Position numbers and translations under genes: made by a program
Assembly: GCA_017469945.1 (NCBI GenBank)
Contig: JAFUFI010000020.1
Coordinates: 1-64,000, forward strand
Source of the DNA: Lachnospiraceae bacterium
GTDB taxonomy: Bacteria; Bacillota; Clostridia; Lachnospirales; Lachnospiraceae
DNA: 64,000 nt
Direction of reading: 5' to 3'
Notes under the pieces: model-generated
Seen by the model: only the letters and a program-made list of their open reading frames with translations
Told to the model about the DNA's origin: nothing
Databases searched by the model: none
Shown: one piece after another, positions 15,735 to 22,517 of the stretch
Numbering within the stretch: position 1 is the stretch's first letter
Layout: every line of letters begins with the position of its first letter

Positions 15735-15850
15735 ATCAAAAGCCCGGCGCTCTTCCGAGGGACTCCTATGCGGAGGGCAGTCACTCGCCGTGACGGGCAT
15801 CGGGGCAGGGCTCTGCCCTTGCCAATGGCTTACCCGTACCCGCGCAAACA
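15735..15850. other. GC-rich block of foreign composition interrupting the integrase
   Basis: About 115 bp of markedly GC-rich sequence with inverted repeats, such as GTCACTCGCCGTGAC and GGGCAGGGCTCTGCCC. It begins where integrase similarity stops and lies in an otherwise AT-rich element. It looks like the remnant of an insertion or a deletion joint. I do not recognise its source. Confidence 0.45.
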
Positions 15851-15940
15851 AGAAATCCCGCTCTCTTATTTGCTCAATAAATATGTGGGACACAATATGC
15901 GCTAATCCGGAAATACTCTGGAAAAATATGCGGAAATGTT

Positions 15941-15989
15941 TTGCCTTTTCATGTGGGATGTGATAATATGATTAGTGAACAAATGTTCG
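15941..15989 (+). promoter_or_regulatory. dinD promoter with LexA box
   Basis: TTGCCT (15941-15946), 17 bp and TAATAT (15964-15969) form a promoter. TGAACAAATGTTCG at 15976-15989 fits the Gram-positive LexA consensus (GAAC-N4-GTTC) and covers the expected transcription start, so repression by LexA and induction by DNA damage are likely. Confidence 0.75.
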
Positions 15990-16000
15990 AAACGCAAAAA

Positions 16001-16075
16001 TGTCACCATTGGTGACACTTTTAAAACTTTTAAAGTTAAACTAAGAAAACAACTACTAAGAAATTCTTAGTAGTT
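16001..16075. repeat. Two perfect palindromes between the LexA box and dinD
   Basis: TGTCACCA-T-TGGTGACA at 16001-16017 has 8-bp arms. AACTACTAAGAA-A-TTCTTAGTAGTT at 16051-16075 has 12-bp arms and ends just before the dinD ribosome site. Neither fits a terminator with a T run; both could be operators, or the second a hairpin sequestering translation. Confidence 0.6.
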
Positions 16076-16089
16076 TGAAAAGAGGAAAC

Positions 16090-16950
16090 ATGAGTGATTT
16101 AAACGGAAAAGAGTATTCAAAATTCGAGCAAATAAAACATATTCGTGATGATGGTAGCGAATATTGGAGCGCAAGAGAATTGGCTATAGCATTAGAGTAT
16201 ACCCAATGGCGTAATTTTACTAACGTTATTAGTAGAGCTATGATAGCTTGTGAAAATAGCGGTCATAATGTTTCTGACGATTTTGCTGAGGTCAGCAAAA
16301 TCGTTGAAGCCGGTGCTACCTCTAAACCCAAACTAGATTATGAACTTTCAAGATATGCATGTTACCTTATTGTTCAGAACGGCGATCCCAGGAAAGAAGT
16401 TATAGCTCTGGGGCAAACATATTTTGCTATTCAGACATATAGGCAAGAACTGGCCGATCATTATAATCAATTGGACGAGGACCGCAGAAGACTTGTAGTT
16501 CGCGGAGATATCAAGCAGTGGAATCAGCTTCTTGCTGAAACTGCTCACGATGCTGGAGTAATCACCAACGAAGAATTTGCTATTTTTCAGAATGCCGGAT
16601 ACATGGGGCTTTATGGAGGTTTAGATGTTGATGATATTCATGACAGAAAAGGATTGTCGGTAAGTCAAAAGATTCTCGATTATATGGGCAGTACAGAACT
16701 AATCGCTAATCTGTTTCGCATCTCCCAGACAGAAGAAAAGCTTCGTAAAGACCATATTCAAGGCGCTGAGAAGGCAACTAGTACACATTATAATGTCGGA
16801 CGTGAAGTAAGGAAAGCCATAGAAAAAATCGGAGGCACGATGCCTGAGGATTTACCAACGCCGGAGAAAAGCATCCAACAGATTGAAAAAGAACAGATGG
16901 AAAGACTAAAAAAGAAAGCAAAAGCTGGAAAGCTTATGCTTGATGAATAA
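16090..16950 (+). CDS. dinD: DNA-damage-inducible protein D
   Basis: This 286-residue protein matches DinD: the N-terminal BRO-like segment KFEQIKHIRDDGSEYWSARELAIALEYTQWRNF (about 9-41), then LDYELSRYACYLIVQNGDPRK (about 87-107) and the helical ARL region ending in LFRISQTEEKLR and AEKATSTHYNVGREVR. E. coli DinD inhibits RecA strand exchange. The upstream LexA box directly supports SOS control. The ATG at 16090 follows AGAGGAAAC; the TTG at 16075 lies inside a palindrome and is unlikely. It is carried as cargo by element 2, a common setting for dinD outside Enterobacteria. Confidence 0.9.
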   Translation: MSDLNGKEYSKFEQIKHIRDDGSEYWSARELAIALEYTQWRNFTNVISRAMIACENSGHNVSDDFAEVSKIVEAGATSKPKLDYELSRYACYLIVQNGDPRKEVIALGQTYFAIQTYRQELADHYNQLDEDRRRLVVRGDIKQWNQLLAETAHDAGVITNEEFAIFQNAGYMGLYGGLDVDDIHDRKGLSVSQKILDYMGSTELIANLFRISQTEEKLRKDHIQGAEKATSTHYNVGREVRKAIEKIGGTMPEDLPTPEKSIQQIEKEQMERLKKKAKAGKLMLDE

Positions 16951-17065
16951 TTGTAATTCGAGGCTTGGTGTCTCAAGTTCTTTTATATTTATTCTTGAGG
17001 TTGCTTTTGATTCCGAAATTTTTTATAATTTGTCATAGAAACACATGAAAGAGAGGAACTTTTTT

Positions 17066-17128
17066 ATGACCAAAAGATATGTTATCGCTCAGTAGTCTGA
17101 GCTTAAATAAACGAATCGTAAGCTCAGA
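17066..17128 (+). promoter_or_regulatory. Leader peptide frame plus hairpin before the CD3324-type gene
   Basis: A 9-codon frame MTKRYVIAQ (17066-17095) with a GAGAGG ribosome site ends 1 nt after the beginning of the region where TCTGAGCTTA (17096-17105) begins; that segment pairs perfectly with TAAGCTCAGA (17119-17128). The layout, short frame then strong hairpin then gene, is that of a translation-dependent attenuator. The hairpin has no T run after it. Confidence 0.4.
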
Positions 17129-17161
17129 TGAATCCTAAGAAATACATTTAGGAGGAGCATT

Positions 17162-17452
17162 ATGAGCTATATCAAGGCGGATGAGATTCTGCCCAAAGAA
17201 TTACTTGAAGCGATTCAGCAGTATGTTGACGGTCAGTTGATTTATATACCGTGTAAAGAAAAACAAGAGTGGGGAAGTGGCACAAACGCCAAAATATTCT
17301 TTCGTGAACGTAATGAAAGAATCTATAGAACATTCCAAAGGGGATCAAACCTGAAAGAACTTTCAAGAGCTTTTTCATTGTCAGAGAAAAGCATCCAAAG
17401 GATTTTGCATGATCAAAGGCTTGCCTTAGCTACAGACAGTGACTTTCATTGA
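17162..17452 (+). CDS. CD3324 family protein (Mor-like helix-turn-helix)
   Basis: The 96-residue protein fits the CD3324 family: an N-terminal ADEILPKELLEAIQQYVDGQLIYIP segment (about 6-30), a basic linker with RNERIYRTFQRG, and a C-terminal HTH, NLKELSRAFSLSEKSIQRIL (about 63-82). Members resemble the DNA-binding half of the Mor phage activator and are probably small transcription regulators; targets are unknown. An AGGAGG site precedes the ATG. Upstream lies a leader-peptide/hairpin arrangement, and downstream a DUF2441 gene on the same strand after 96 bp. Confidence 0.75.
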   Translation: MSYIKADEILPKELLEAIQQYVDGQLIYIPCKEKQEWGSGTNAKIFFRERNERIYRTFQRGSNLKELSRAFSLSEKSIQRILHDQRLALATDSDFH

Positions 17453-17548
17453 GTCAAAGATTGGTTTTCTTAAAAAGAATAATGCTGAATTAAAGTAAAA
17501 TTGGGTCGATCATAACCGGTCGGCCCTTTTGTGTAGGAGATTTTTAAA

Positions 17549-18100
17549 ATGGAAGAAAAAATATATTATCATGTTATATCAGATATCCCCAAGAAGGTCG
17601 GGGAACACATCATTCTTGACGATGAGCATCACAACGGGGTTTATAAGCGCGTTTGTGAGCAGATGGAAATCGTTGAAGACATTAGGAAGAATCCTGACAA
17701 GTACAGAAATCAGGAATTGAGCCATTCTGTAGATGTTGCACTTAGAGAACTGGCACTTGAAAAAGTAAGAAAAGAAAAATACCCAAACTACCCTTCTCGC
17801 ATGGCGTCACTATATGTTTCCAAATCCTTTAAAGAGGCCGAGCAGTGGGGAGATTATTTTGCAAAGCTGGGACGTCCCACATACGGCATTGCCAAGATTA
17901 AAGTAAACGGAAATGTTTATGAAGGCGACGCCTACAAGTGCTTCGACGGAGTCGTAGACGAAGCGGAGAATATTCGTCAGGCGGAAATTTATTGGCTTAA
18001 TGGAGCCAATGAAGACGGACGAGAACCTATTGTGGAAATACTCGCTGATGGAGACATCGAAATCGTGGAAATTGTTAAAGAGATAAATGCAAACGTTTAA
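17549..18100 (+). CDS. DUF2441 family protein
   Basis: This 183-residue soluble protein begins KIYYHVISDIPKKVGEHIILD and contains YPNYPSRMASLYVSKSFKEAEQW (about 78-100), consistent with DUF2441. That family is described as related to ADP-ribosyltransferase-like folds and is common on mobile elements. I see no clear catalytic signature, so enzymatic activity is open. TAGGAGATTTT precedes the ATG. It is the last gene of element 2 and ends 14 bp before the right arm repeats. Confidence 0.6.
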   Translation: MEEKIYYHVISDIPKKVGEHIILDDEHHNGVYKRVCEQMEIVEDIRKNPDKYRNQELSHSVDVALRELALEKVRKEKYPNYPSRMASLYVSKSFKEAEQWGDYFAKLGRPTYGIAKIKVNGNVYEGDAYKCFDGVVDEAENIRQAEIYWLNGANEDGREPIVEILADGDIEIVEIVKEINANV

Positions 18101-18114
18101 GGGAAAGCTTTTTT

Positions 18115-18136
18115 GAGGTACCCCCTGAGGTACCCC
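18115..18136. promoter_or_regulatory. Arm-type direct repeats at the right end of element 2
   Basis: GAGGTACCCC occurs at 18115-18124 and 18127-18136 with a 12-bp period, 57 bp before the att core at 18194. It shares the motif with the left arm inside the integrase gene. Confidence 0.65.
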
Positions 18137-18193
18137 GGAGGTCGTTGACGTTGTAACCTCCTTTTTTACAGTATTTCCGGGGGCGGAAATTCG

Positions 18194-18213
18194 TTCGAGT
18201 CCCTTCATCCGCA
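18194..18213 (+). other. Attachment site attR of element 2
   Basis: TTCGAGTCCCTTCATCCGCA, identical to the internal site at 15032-15051. It marks the right boundary of the tandem island, where chromosomal sequence resumes. Confidence 0.75.
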
Positions 18214-18220
18214 GGGTGAT

Positions 18221-18259
18221 AAAAAAGGACGAGTAGCAATAAGCTACCCGTCCTTTTTT
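18221..18259. terminator. Bidirectional terminator after attR
   Basis: AAAAAAGGACG...CGTCCTTTTTT, with an inner GTAGC/GCTAC stem and an AATAA loop. In the uninterrupted chromosome this would have been the terminator of tRNA-Leu(UAG). Confidence 0.8.
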
Positions 18260-18269
18260 GGCATCCTGC

Positions 18270-18324
18270 GGATGCCCCAAACCCACGGTTCTTAAGTCTC
18301 TCAGGCGTAAACGCCTGCTCAGTC
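18270..18324 (+). repeat. tRNA-linked structured repeat, copy C (truncated)
   Basis: The stretch ACCCACGG-TTCTTAAGTCTCTC and the following hairpin CAGGCG/CGCCTG repeat copy A (11652-11700) almost base for base, then similarity stops at GGTC. The first hairpin has different bases from copy A (GGCATCC/GGATGCC against CGAGGG/CCCTCG) but the same position. Confidence 0.65.
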
Positions 18325-18339
18325 AAATTTTGTAAATCT

Positions 18340-18620
18340 GTGCCTAAGATACGCCATGTATTGCTTCTTAGGCACTCTTATTTGTTCATACTTACCCTTA
18401 TTTTCTCTTGTTTCCACTCAATTTGTGCCTAACCTCCTCTACATTTCCATTCTTAGGCACAAAAAACGCTTCAAGATAATAAATAAATATGAACGATTCT
18501 GGAGAATCTAAAAGATTTCTGTGCCTAAAACCCACCTCGGCCCCCTCCTTAGGCACAAAACCTGCAAAATAACAAAAAGTTTCTGTGCCTAAAACCCGCC
18601 TCGGTCCCATCCTTAGGCAC
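18340..18620. repeat. Array of four 36-bp inverted-repeat units
   Basis: Units at 18340-18375, 18425-18460, 18521-18556 and 18585-18620 are each exactly 36 bp and run GTGCCTAA-N20-TTAGGCAC. The 20-bp middles differ, but units 3 and 4 are close relatives, and both are followed by AAAACCTGC. Spacers are 49, 60 and 28 bp. Together with the att region, these units fill the 564-bp gene-free stretch 18101-18664. Confidence 0.75.
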
Positions 18621-18664
18621 AAAACCTGCGTACAAGCTTGCGTTTTCTATGAGAGTATCTTTTT

Positions 18665-19090
18665 ATGTATATTTTGTTTTGGTATAATGTTTTTTTGAGA
18701 TCGAGTATTTGTTCTTGGAGAAGAGTTATAGAGCCGGTCTTTGATATTAATAAGACAAGAGAATTCCTTCATAGCGCAGCTCTTTCAGATCCTCCATTGA
18801 TTTATGCAGCTGAAAACGATAACGGAAAATATATAGGCTATGTAATCTATCATGATTACGATGAGATTTCTGTTGAACTGGGATGGCTGCTTAACAAGCA
18901 AGAATGGGGCAAGGGATATGCTTCAGGGCTGACAGAACTCTTGATAAGTAAGGCAAAGAGAGAAGGGAAAAACGCGGTAATTGAGTGTGATCCCAATCAA
19001 GCTGTTACCAAGCATATTGCCGAAAAAAACGGATTTGTTTATGTGGGATCAAATGATGGCTGCGATGTTTATAGATTAACGGATGAGTGA
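18665..19090 (+). CDS. GNAT family N-acetyltransferase, probably N-terminally truncated
   Basis: From about residue 18 the frame reads as a GNAT enzyme: IYAAENDNGKYIGYVIYHDYDEISVELGWLL, the acetyl-CoA loop QEWGKGYASGLTELLI (Q/R-x-x-G-x-G/A) and a C-terminal AEKNGFVYVG. The first 17 codons do not look like protein; they overlap an extended -10 element (TGGTATAATG at 18681-18690). No start codon with a ribosome site precedes the conserved part; a TTG near 18704 is possible. The usual first strand and helix of the family are missing, so the gene is either a remnant or starts at a rare codon. It is 9 bp from the next gene. Confidence 0.6.
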   Translation: MYILFWYNVFLRSSICSWRRVIEPVFDINKTREFLHSAALSDPPLIYAAENDNGKYIGYVIYHDYDEISVELGWLLNKQEWGKGYASGLTELLISKAKREGKNAVIECDPNQAVTKHIAEKNGFVYVGSNDGCDVYRLTDE

Positions 19091-19099
19091 GGTACGAAG

Positions 19100-19759
19100 A
19101 TGAAATATTCATACAAAGAAATGCCAGAACAGATGAAAGGAACATTTGGGGATTTTTCCCGTAACTTCGGATTTTCGTGGAAAGAATTTGTTGTTACGGT
19201 ACCATCTCCGTTATTTCTTGTAACAACTTATAAGGCAAACGGTCAGCCTAATGCCTGCATGCAGTCCTGGGCTACATTTACAAGCGCAGATCATGGTAAT
19301 GGGTTTTATGCTATCCTTGCCAGCGTCAATAAAAACGGCCACTTATACGCGAGTATCTCTGAAACCAAAGAAGCCGTTATCAATTTCATGTCGGCAGAAT
19401 ATCATGCAGCTTGTATGAGCACCATCAAGAACAATCAGTATGAGGAAGACGAGATCACAGCATCCGGGCTTACTATAGAAAAGGCATCTTGGGTTAATGC
19501 ACCAATGGTACAGGAATGCTTCATGAATCTTGAATGTAAGCTCAAATGGGAAAAGGAAATAGTTCCCGGTGATGACCATGCAATGCTTTGCCTTGAGGTG
19601 ATAGGCCTTCATATCGATGAAAACCATTTACCTGACAGAACCGGAGAAAACGGGATCCTATATAACATCCACTATCAGGTCAATCCCGAAAATGTAGGCA
19701 AAACCGCACATGATTACGCCGGAGTACTACAAAAGAAAATTGATGTTATGGAGTATTAA
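19100..19759 (+). CDS. Flavin reductase family protein
   Basis: The 219-residue protein has the FMN-binding split-barrel of flavin reductases: NFGFSWKEFVVTVPSPLFLVTTYKANGQPNACMQSW (about 15-50), a central NGHLYASISETKEAVINFM segment (about 79-97), and a C-terminal HYQVNPENVG. Such proteins reduce free or bound flavin with NAD(P)H, or bind FMN only. It follows the GNAT frame by 9 bp on the same strand. The GAGG ribosome site overlaps the end of the upstream gene. Substrate unknown. Confidence 0.8.
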   Translation: MKYSYKEMPEQMKGTFGDFSRNFGFSWKEFVVTVPSPLFLVTTYKANGQPNACMQSWATFTSADHGNGFYAILASVNKNGHLYASISETKEAVINFMSAEYHAACMSTIKNNQYEEDEITASGLTIEKASWVNAPMVQECFMNLECKLKWEKEIVPGDDHAMLCLEVIGLHIDENHLPDRTGENGILYNIHYQVNPENVGKTAHDYAGVLQKKIDVMEY

Positions 19760-19886
19760 GAAATAACTATCTGAGGAAAAAAGAATTGAAGAAGTTGAGG
19801 CTGCTTTGATTTTATATTTTGGAATATGTTAATATCGATTTGAAGATATTTACAATGTCGGGATGCTTGAAAGTGGTAAAGAATAG

Positions 19887-20485
19887 ATGAGACTGTTTGT
19901 CGGATTTAAAGGAAAAATAATACCTCCCGTATACTGGTTGAAGAACTATCTCCCGTTCATCTGCTTCTCACTAATTCTTTTACCGGCCTTAGAAAAGATA
20001 TTGATTCTATAAGCAAAAAATATGACCACGTTTTTATTTTTGGTGTGGATAAAACGCTGACTTCGGAGGTAAGGATAGAAAAGTATGCTGATAAGGAAGG
20101 CATCAGATATGCTTCGAAACTGGATCTGCATAAAATAGTCGAAAGTATAAATACCGCTGAAGTACATGCAGTGATATCAGAGAGTCCAACATCCTACCTA
20201 TGCAATGAGGCATATTGGCACGCTCTTAATAAGTTTTCCGGAAAAGCCGTACTAATTCATATACCGACAATAAAGCATATGGATAAACACTTGACTGAGG
20301 CCTTAAAACAAGCACTTGAAGAAAATAATAAGACAACGCTTTCTAAAAGACCATTCTCTCTTGAAGAGGTATCTAAAAGCGAGTTGGATGCAAAACTGTC
20401 TCACAGTTACAGACAAGCTCGCTCCAGACAGGGTAAGCATGTGAATGATGTATTTGATGCTATTGATGAAAACCATTGGAATTAA
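19887..20485 (+). pseudogene. Pyroglutamyl-peptidase-like (C15 fold) gene with a one-base frameshift
   Basis: The ATG at 19887 opens MRLFVGFKGK and runs out of frame at an A-run near 19913-19917. Adding one base there continues as NNTSRILVEELSPVHLLLTN and joins the open frame that ends at 20485. The sum is then exactly 200 codons. The downstream part has SPTSYLCNEAYWHAL (Cys as in C15 nucleophiles) and AVLIHIPTIK (His), arranged as in pyroglutamyl peptidase I. Either a real mutation or a sequencing error in the homopolymer. Confidence 0.6.
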
Positions 20486-20490
20486 CATGC

Positions 20491-20527
20491 AAACGGACCG
20501 CACCGTTTAAAAGTGCGATCCGTTTTT
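20491..20527 (+). terminator. Terminator after the frameshifted gene
   Basis: AACGGACCGCAC pairs with GTGCGATCCGTT (one mismatch) and is followed by TTTT, a few bp after the stop codon at 20485. Confidence 0.75.
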
Positions 20528-20756
20528 AAGCGGTACACGGTGATTCCTAAACTGAACTGAACGGGGCACTTTTCCGGTCCTAGTATTCGTATCAAACTTT
20601 ATCCTAAACTTTTTTTGTCCTACTATATTTATTCTGATTTTTCAACAATCCCGTCCAAACGGCAAATGCCACATAATTTATCACACTCTTTCCTTTTTTT
20701 ATTCACAGTTTTTTCACCTCCTAACAGTAATCTAAACAAAAAGGATGGAAAAAACT

Positions 20757-21668
20757 ATGAAAAAAAACATATTTACAATTATATATATGCTGCTGCTGAC
20801 CGGTTTCACCGTGTATGTATTGTTGGATACCTTTGTTATTCCGAGAGCGGTAACTGTAGCTTACACCGGGGATGAATCCGAATCCAATACCGGAGAATCT
20901 GTAAATGTATCCGCGAAGGGCATCGACAAGGATTCTGAAAACTACGTCACAGAAGAAGCCTCCGTTTCTCCCGAGATCACTATACAGACCTACCGCGAAT
21001 ATGACACCACAATTTATGTTGCGGATATAACCATCGGTTCTCCTGACATGTTAAAAACAGCCTTTGCAAATGATACTTACGGGAAAAACATCAAAGATGA
21101 AACATCCGCGATAGCTGAAAGCGTCGGGGCAATACTTGCGATAAACGGGGATTTCTACGGTTCAAGAGAAAACGGATACTGTATAAGAAACGGCGTCCTC
21201 TACAGATCTACTCCCGACATTGATGCGGAAGATCTTGTAATCTACACTGATGGAAGCTTTGAAATCATAAAAGAATCGGAAATATCAGCAGAACAGCTCC
21301 TTGAAAGTGGAGCATGGCAAGTACTCTCTTTCGGGCCCGCCCTTATAGAAAATGGGGAAATAGCCGTATCCGAAGACGATGAGGTTGGAAAAGCTATGGC
21401 GAGTAATCCAAGAACCGCTATCTGCTATATGGGTGAAAACCATTACCTCTTTATCGTATCCGATGGGCGAACTGACGAAAGCGAGGGTCTGAGTTTGTAT
21501 GAGCTTGCCTGCTTTGCCAAATCTCTTGGTGCAGAGACAGTCTACAACCTTGATGGCGGTGGCTCATCAACCATGTATTACAACGGTGAAGTAATAAATA
21601 CACCGGTTTCAGGGAAGCGTTCAAACGGTGAAAGGAGCGTGAGTGACATTGTCTATATTGGCCACTGA
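20757..21668 (+). CDS. Phosphodiester glycosidase family protein (NAGPA domain), membrane-anchored
   Basis: The 303-residue protein starts MKKNIFTIIYMLLLTGFTVYV, an uncleaved signal anchor (about 5-27), then a low-complexity stalk and the phosphodiester glycosidase domain. Motifs are AINGDFYG (about 124-131), LSFGPALIENGE, NPRTAICYMG and the family hallmark NLDGGGSSTMYYNGE near the C-terminus. The mammalian relative uncovers GlcNAc-1-phosphodiester; bacterial ones are extracytoplasmic and probably act on wall or capsule phosphodiesters. The ATG at 20757 is spaced properly from AAGGA; the one at 20745 is too close. It overlaps the next gene. Confidence 0.85.
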   Translation: MKKNIFTIIYMLLLTGFTVYVLLDTFVIPRAVTVAYTGDESESNTGESVNVSAKGIDKDSENYVTEEASVSPEITIQTYREYDTTIYVADITIGSPDMLKTAFANDTYGKNIKDETSAIAESVGAILAINGDFYGSRENGYCIRNGVLYRSTPDIDAEDLVIYTDGSFEIIKESEISAEQLLESGAWQVLSFGPALIENGEIAVSEDDEVGKAMASNPRTAICYMGENHYLFIVSDGRTDESEGLSLYELACFAKSLGAETVYNLDGGGSSTMYYNGEVINTPVSGKRSNGERSVSDIVYIGH

Positions 21669-22059
21669 TAAAACTAAGGAAAAGATGCTAAAGATAGTTT
21701 TGGAATATCTTATTCTTACAATATTTTTTGCGTTGTTCGGTGCAATTTATGAAGTTTTCAGTCATGGTGTTTATTCCTACCGGATGATATATGCTTTCGG
21801 TTACCCGCTTATTCTCGGGCTTGTTCCGATGCTTATAATTCATTTTTCAAGAATCAAAAAAATGCCCGGAACACTGTCCGGGCAATTGTATAGATGTGGC
21901 ATTTATACGCTAACCATTGGTTCTGTAGTGAAAGGCGTTCTCGAAATATACGGAACCACCAGCCGGCTGAGCACCCTATATACTCCCACAGGCTATTTGC
22001 TGATTCTGGCAGGTTTCCTTCTTTTCCTGAGTGGAAACCTGCTTGCAAAAAATGAATGA
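21643..22059 (+). CDS. Small integral membrane protein
   Basis: The 138-residue protein has four predicted membrane segments: about 17-36, 47-66, 84-101 and 113-132. A GTG start at 21643 has AAAGGAG just upstream; an ATG at 21685 after AAGGA is the alternative. It overlaps the phosphodiester glycosidase gene by 26 bp, so the two are co-expressed, and it may serve the same surface process. I do not recognise a family. Confidence 0.7.
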   Translation: MTLSILATDKTKEKMLKIVLEYLILTIFFALFGAIYEVFSHGVYSYRMIYAFGYPLILGLVPMLIIHFSRIKKMPGTLSGQLYRCGIYTLTIGSVVKGVLEIYGTTSRLSTLYTPTGYLLILAGFLLFLSGNLLAKNE

Positions 22060-22134
22060 TTGTTACTACCGTTGAATCATTTAATCTGCCCGCATTCACT
22101 GCATTTACCGCGGAAGCGGTTAAATTATCTTAAA

Positions 22135-22476
22135 TCAGAAATTGGCTCCGTTCCAGCCCCAGTCATGGATGCCTTGGTATGTGACGTAAATATTTTTTCC
22201 GGGTATGCCAAGCTCCTCAGAATAAATCTTACAGATCTCGTATGTCATCTTTTCGCATGCCGCAGGGTTGGTATCTCCGAACTGGCTGACGGAAACATAC
22301 GCACCCTTATCAAGCTTATTTCCCGCAAAATAAAGATCATATTTATCTTCTATTCCCACCATAAGATAGGACTCAGGCTTATTCATAACACTTAATGCTT
22401 TACCAAGACTAGTCTTGATATTCTCCTTCTGATCCCCGGTAAGTTCCATTGTAATCTTTGAATCGATAAAAGGCAT
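22135..22476 (-). CDS. MIF/tautomerase family protein
   Basis: The 113-residue protein starts Met-Pro, leaving the N-terminal catalytic proline of the tautomerase superfamily, and reads like macrophage migration inhibitory factor: PFIDSKITMEL, SLGKALSVMNKPESYLMVGIED and a C-terminal IYVTYQGIHDWGWNGANF. MIF-type enzymes tautomerise phenylpyruvate-like keto acids. AGGAGGTGCGCT before the ATG fixes the start at 22476; the eleven codons upstream are not used. The trimer-forming strands appear complete. Confidence 0.88.
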   Translation of the reverse strand: MPFIDSKITMELTGDQKENIKTSLGKALSVMNKPESYLMVGIEDKYDLYFAGNKLDKGAYVSVSQFGDTNPAACEKMTYEICKIYSEELGIPGKNIYVTYQGIHDWGWNGANF

Positions 22477-22517
22477 AGCGCACCTCCTGTTGTGTATTAA
22501 TTTCTTCACTTAGTTTA

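Larger units (their letters stand above)
15052..18213. mobile_element. Integrative element 2 at tRNA-Leu (tandem to element 1)
   Basis: This 3.2-kb element is bounded by tRNA-end repeats at 15032-15051 and 18194-18213. It holds an integrase remnant at the left end facing the att site, then dinD, a CD3324-type regulator and a DUF2441 gene on the plus strand. GAGGTACCC arm repeats are present at both ends (15128-15147 and 18115-18136), so these ends belong together. It can no longer move by itself because the integrase lacks its N-terminal half. Confidence 0.7.

Noticed and set aside
17810..18326. Minus-strand frames over the DUF2441 gene and attR, including GVPQGVPQ
   Set aside because: They overlap a well-supported gene and att/arm repeats; the repeat in the peptide reflects the GAGGTACCCC direct repeat.
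18425..18460. Integron attC-like site (GCCTAAC at the left edge of unit 2)
   Set aside because: Only this unit has the R-YYY-AAC form, the right edges do not give GTT-RRR-Y, and no integron integrase is present.
18340..18620. CRISPR-like array of 36-bp repeats
   Set aside because: The 36-bp units are alike only at their ends, spacers are 49, 60 and 28 bp, and no cas gene is near. The conserved part is an inverted repeat, not a CRISPR repeat.
18398..18622. 74-codon minus-strand frame across the 36-bp repeats
   Set aside because: It is made of the inverted repeats themselves, with no ribosome site or family.
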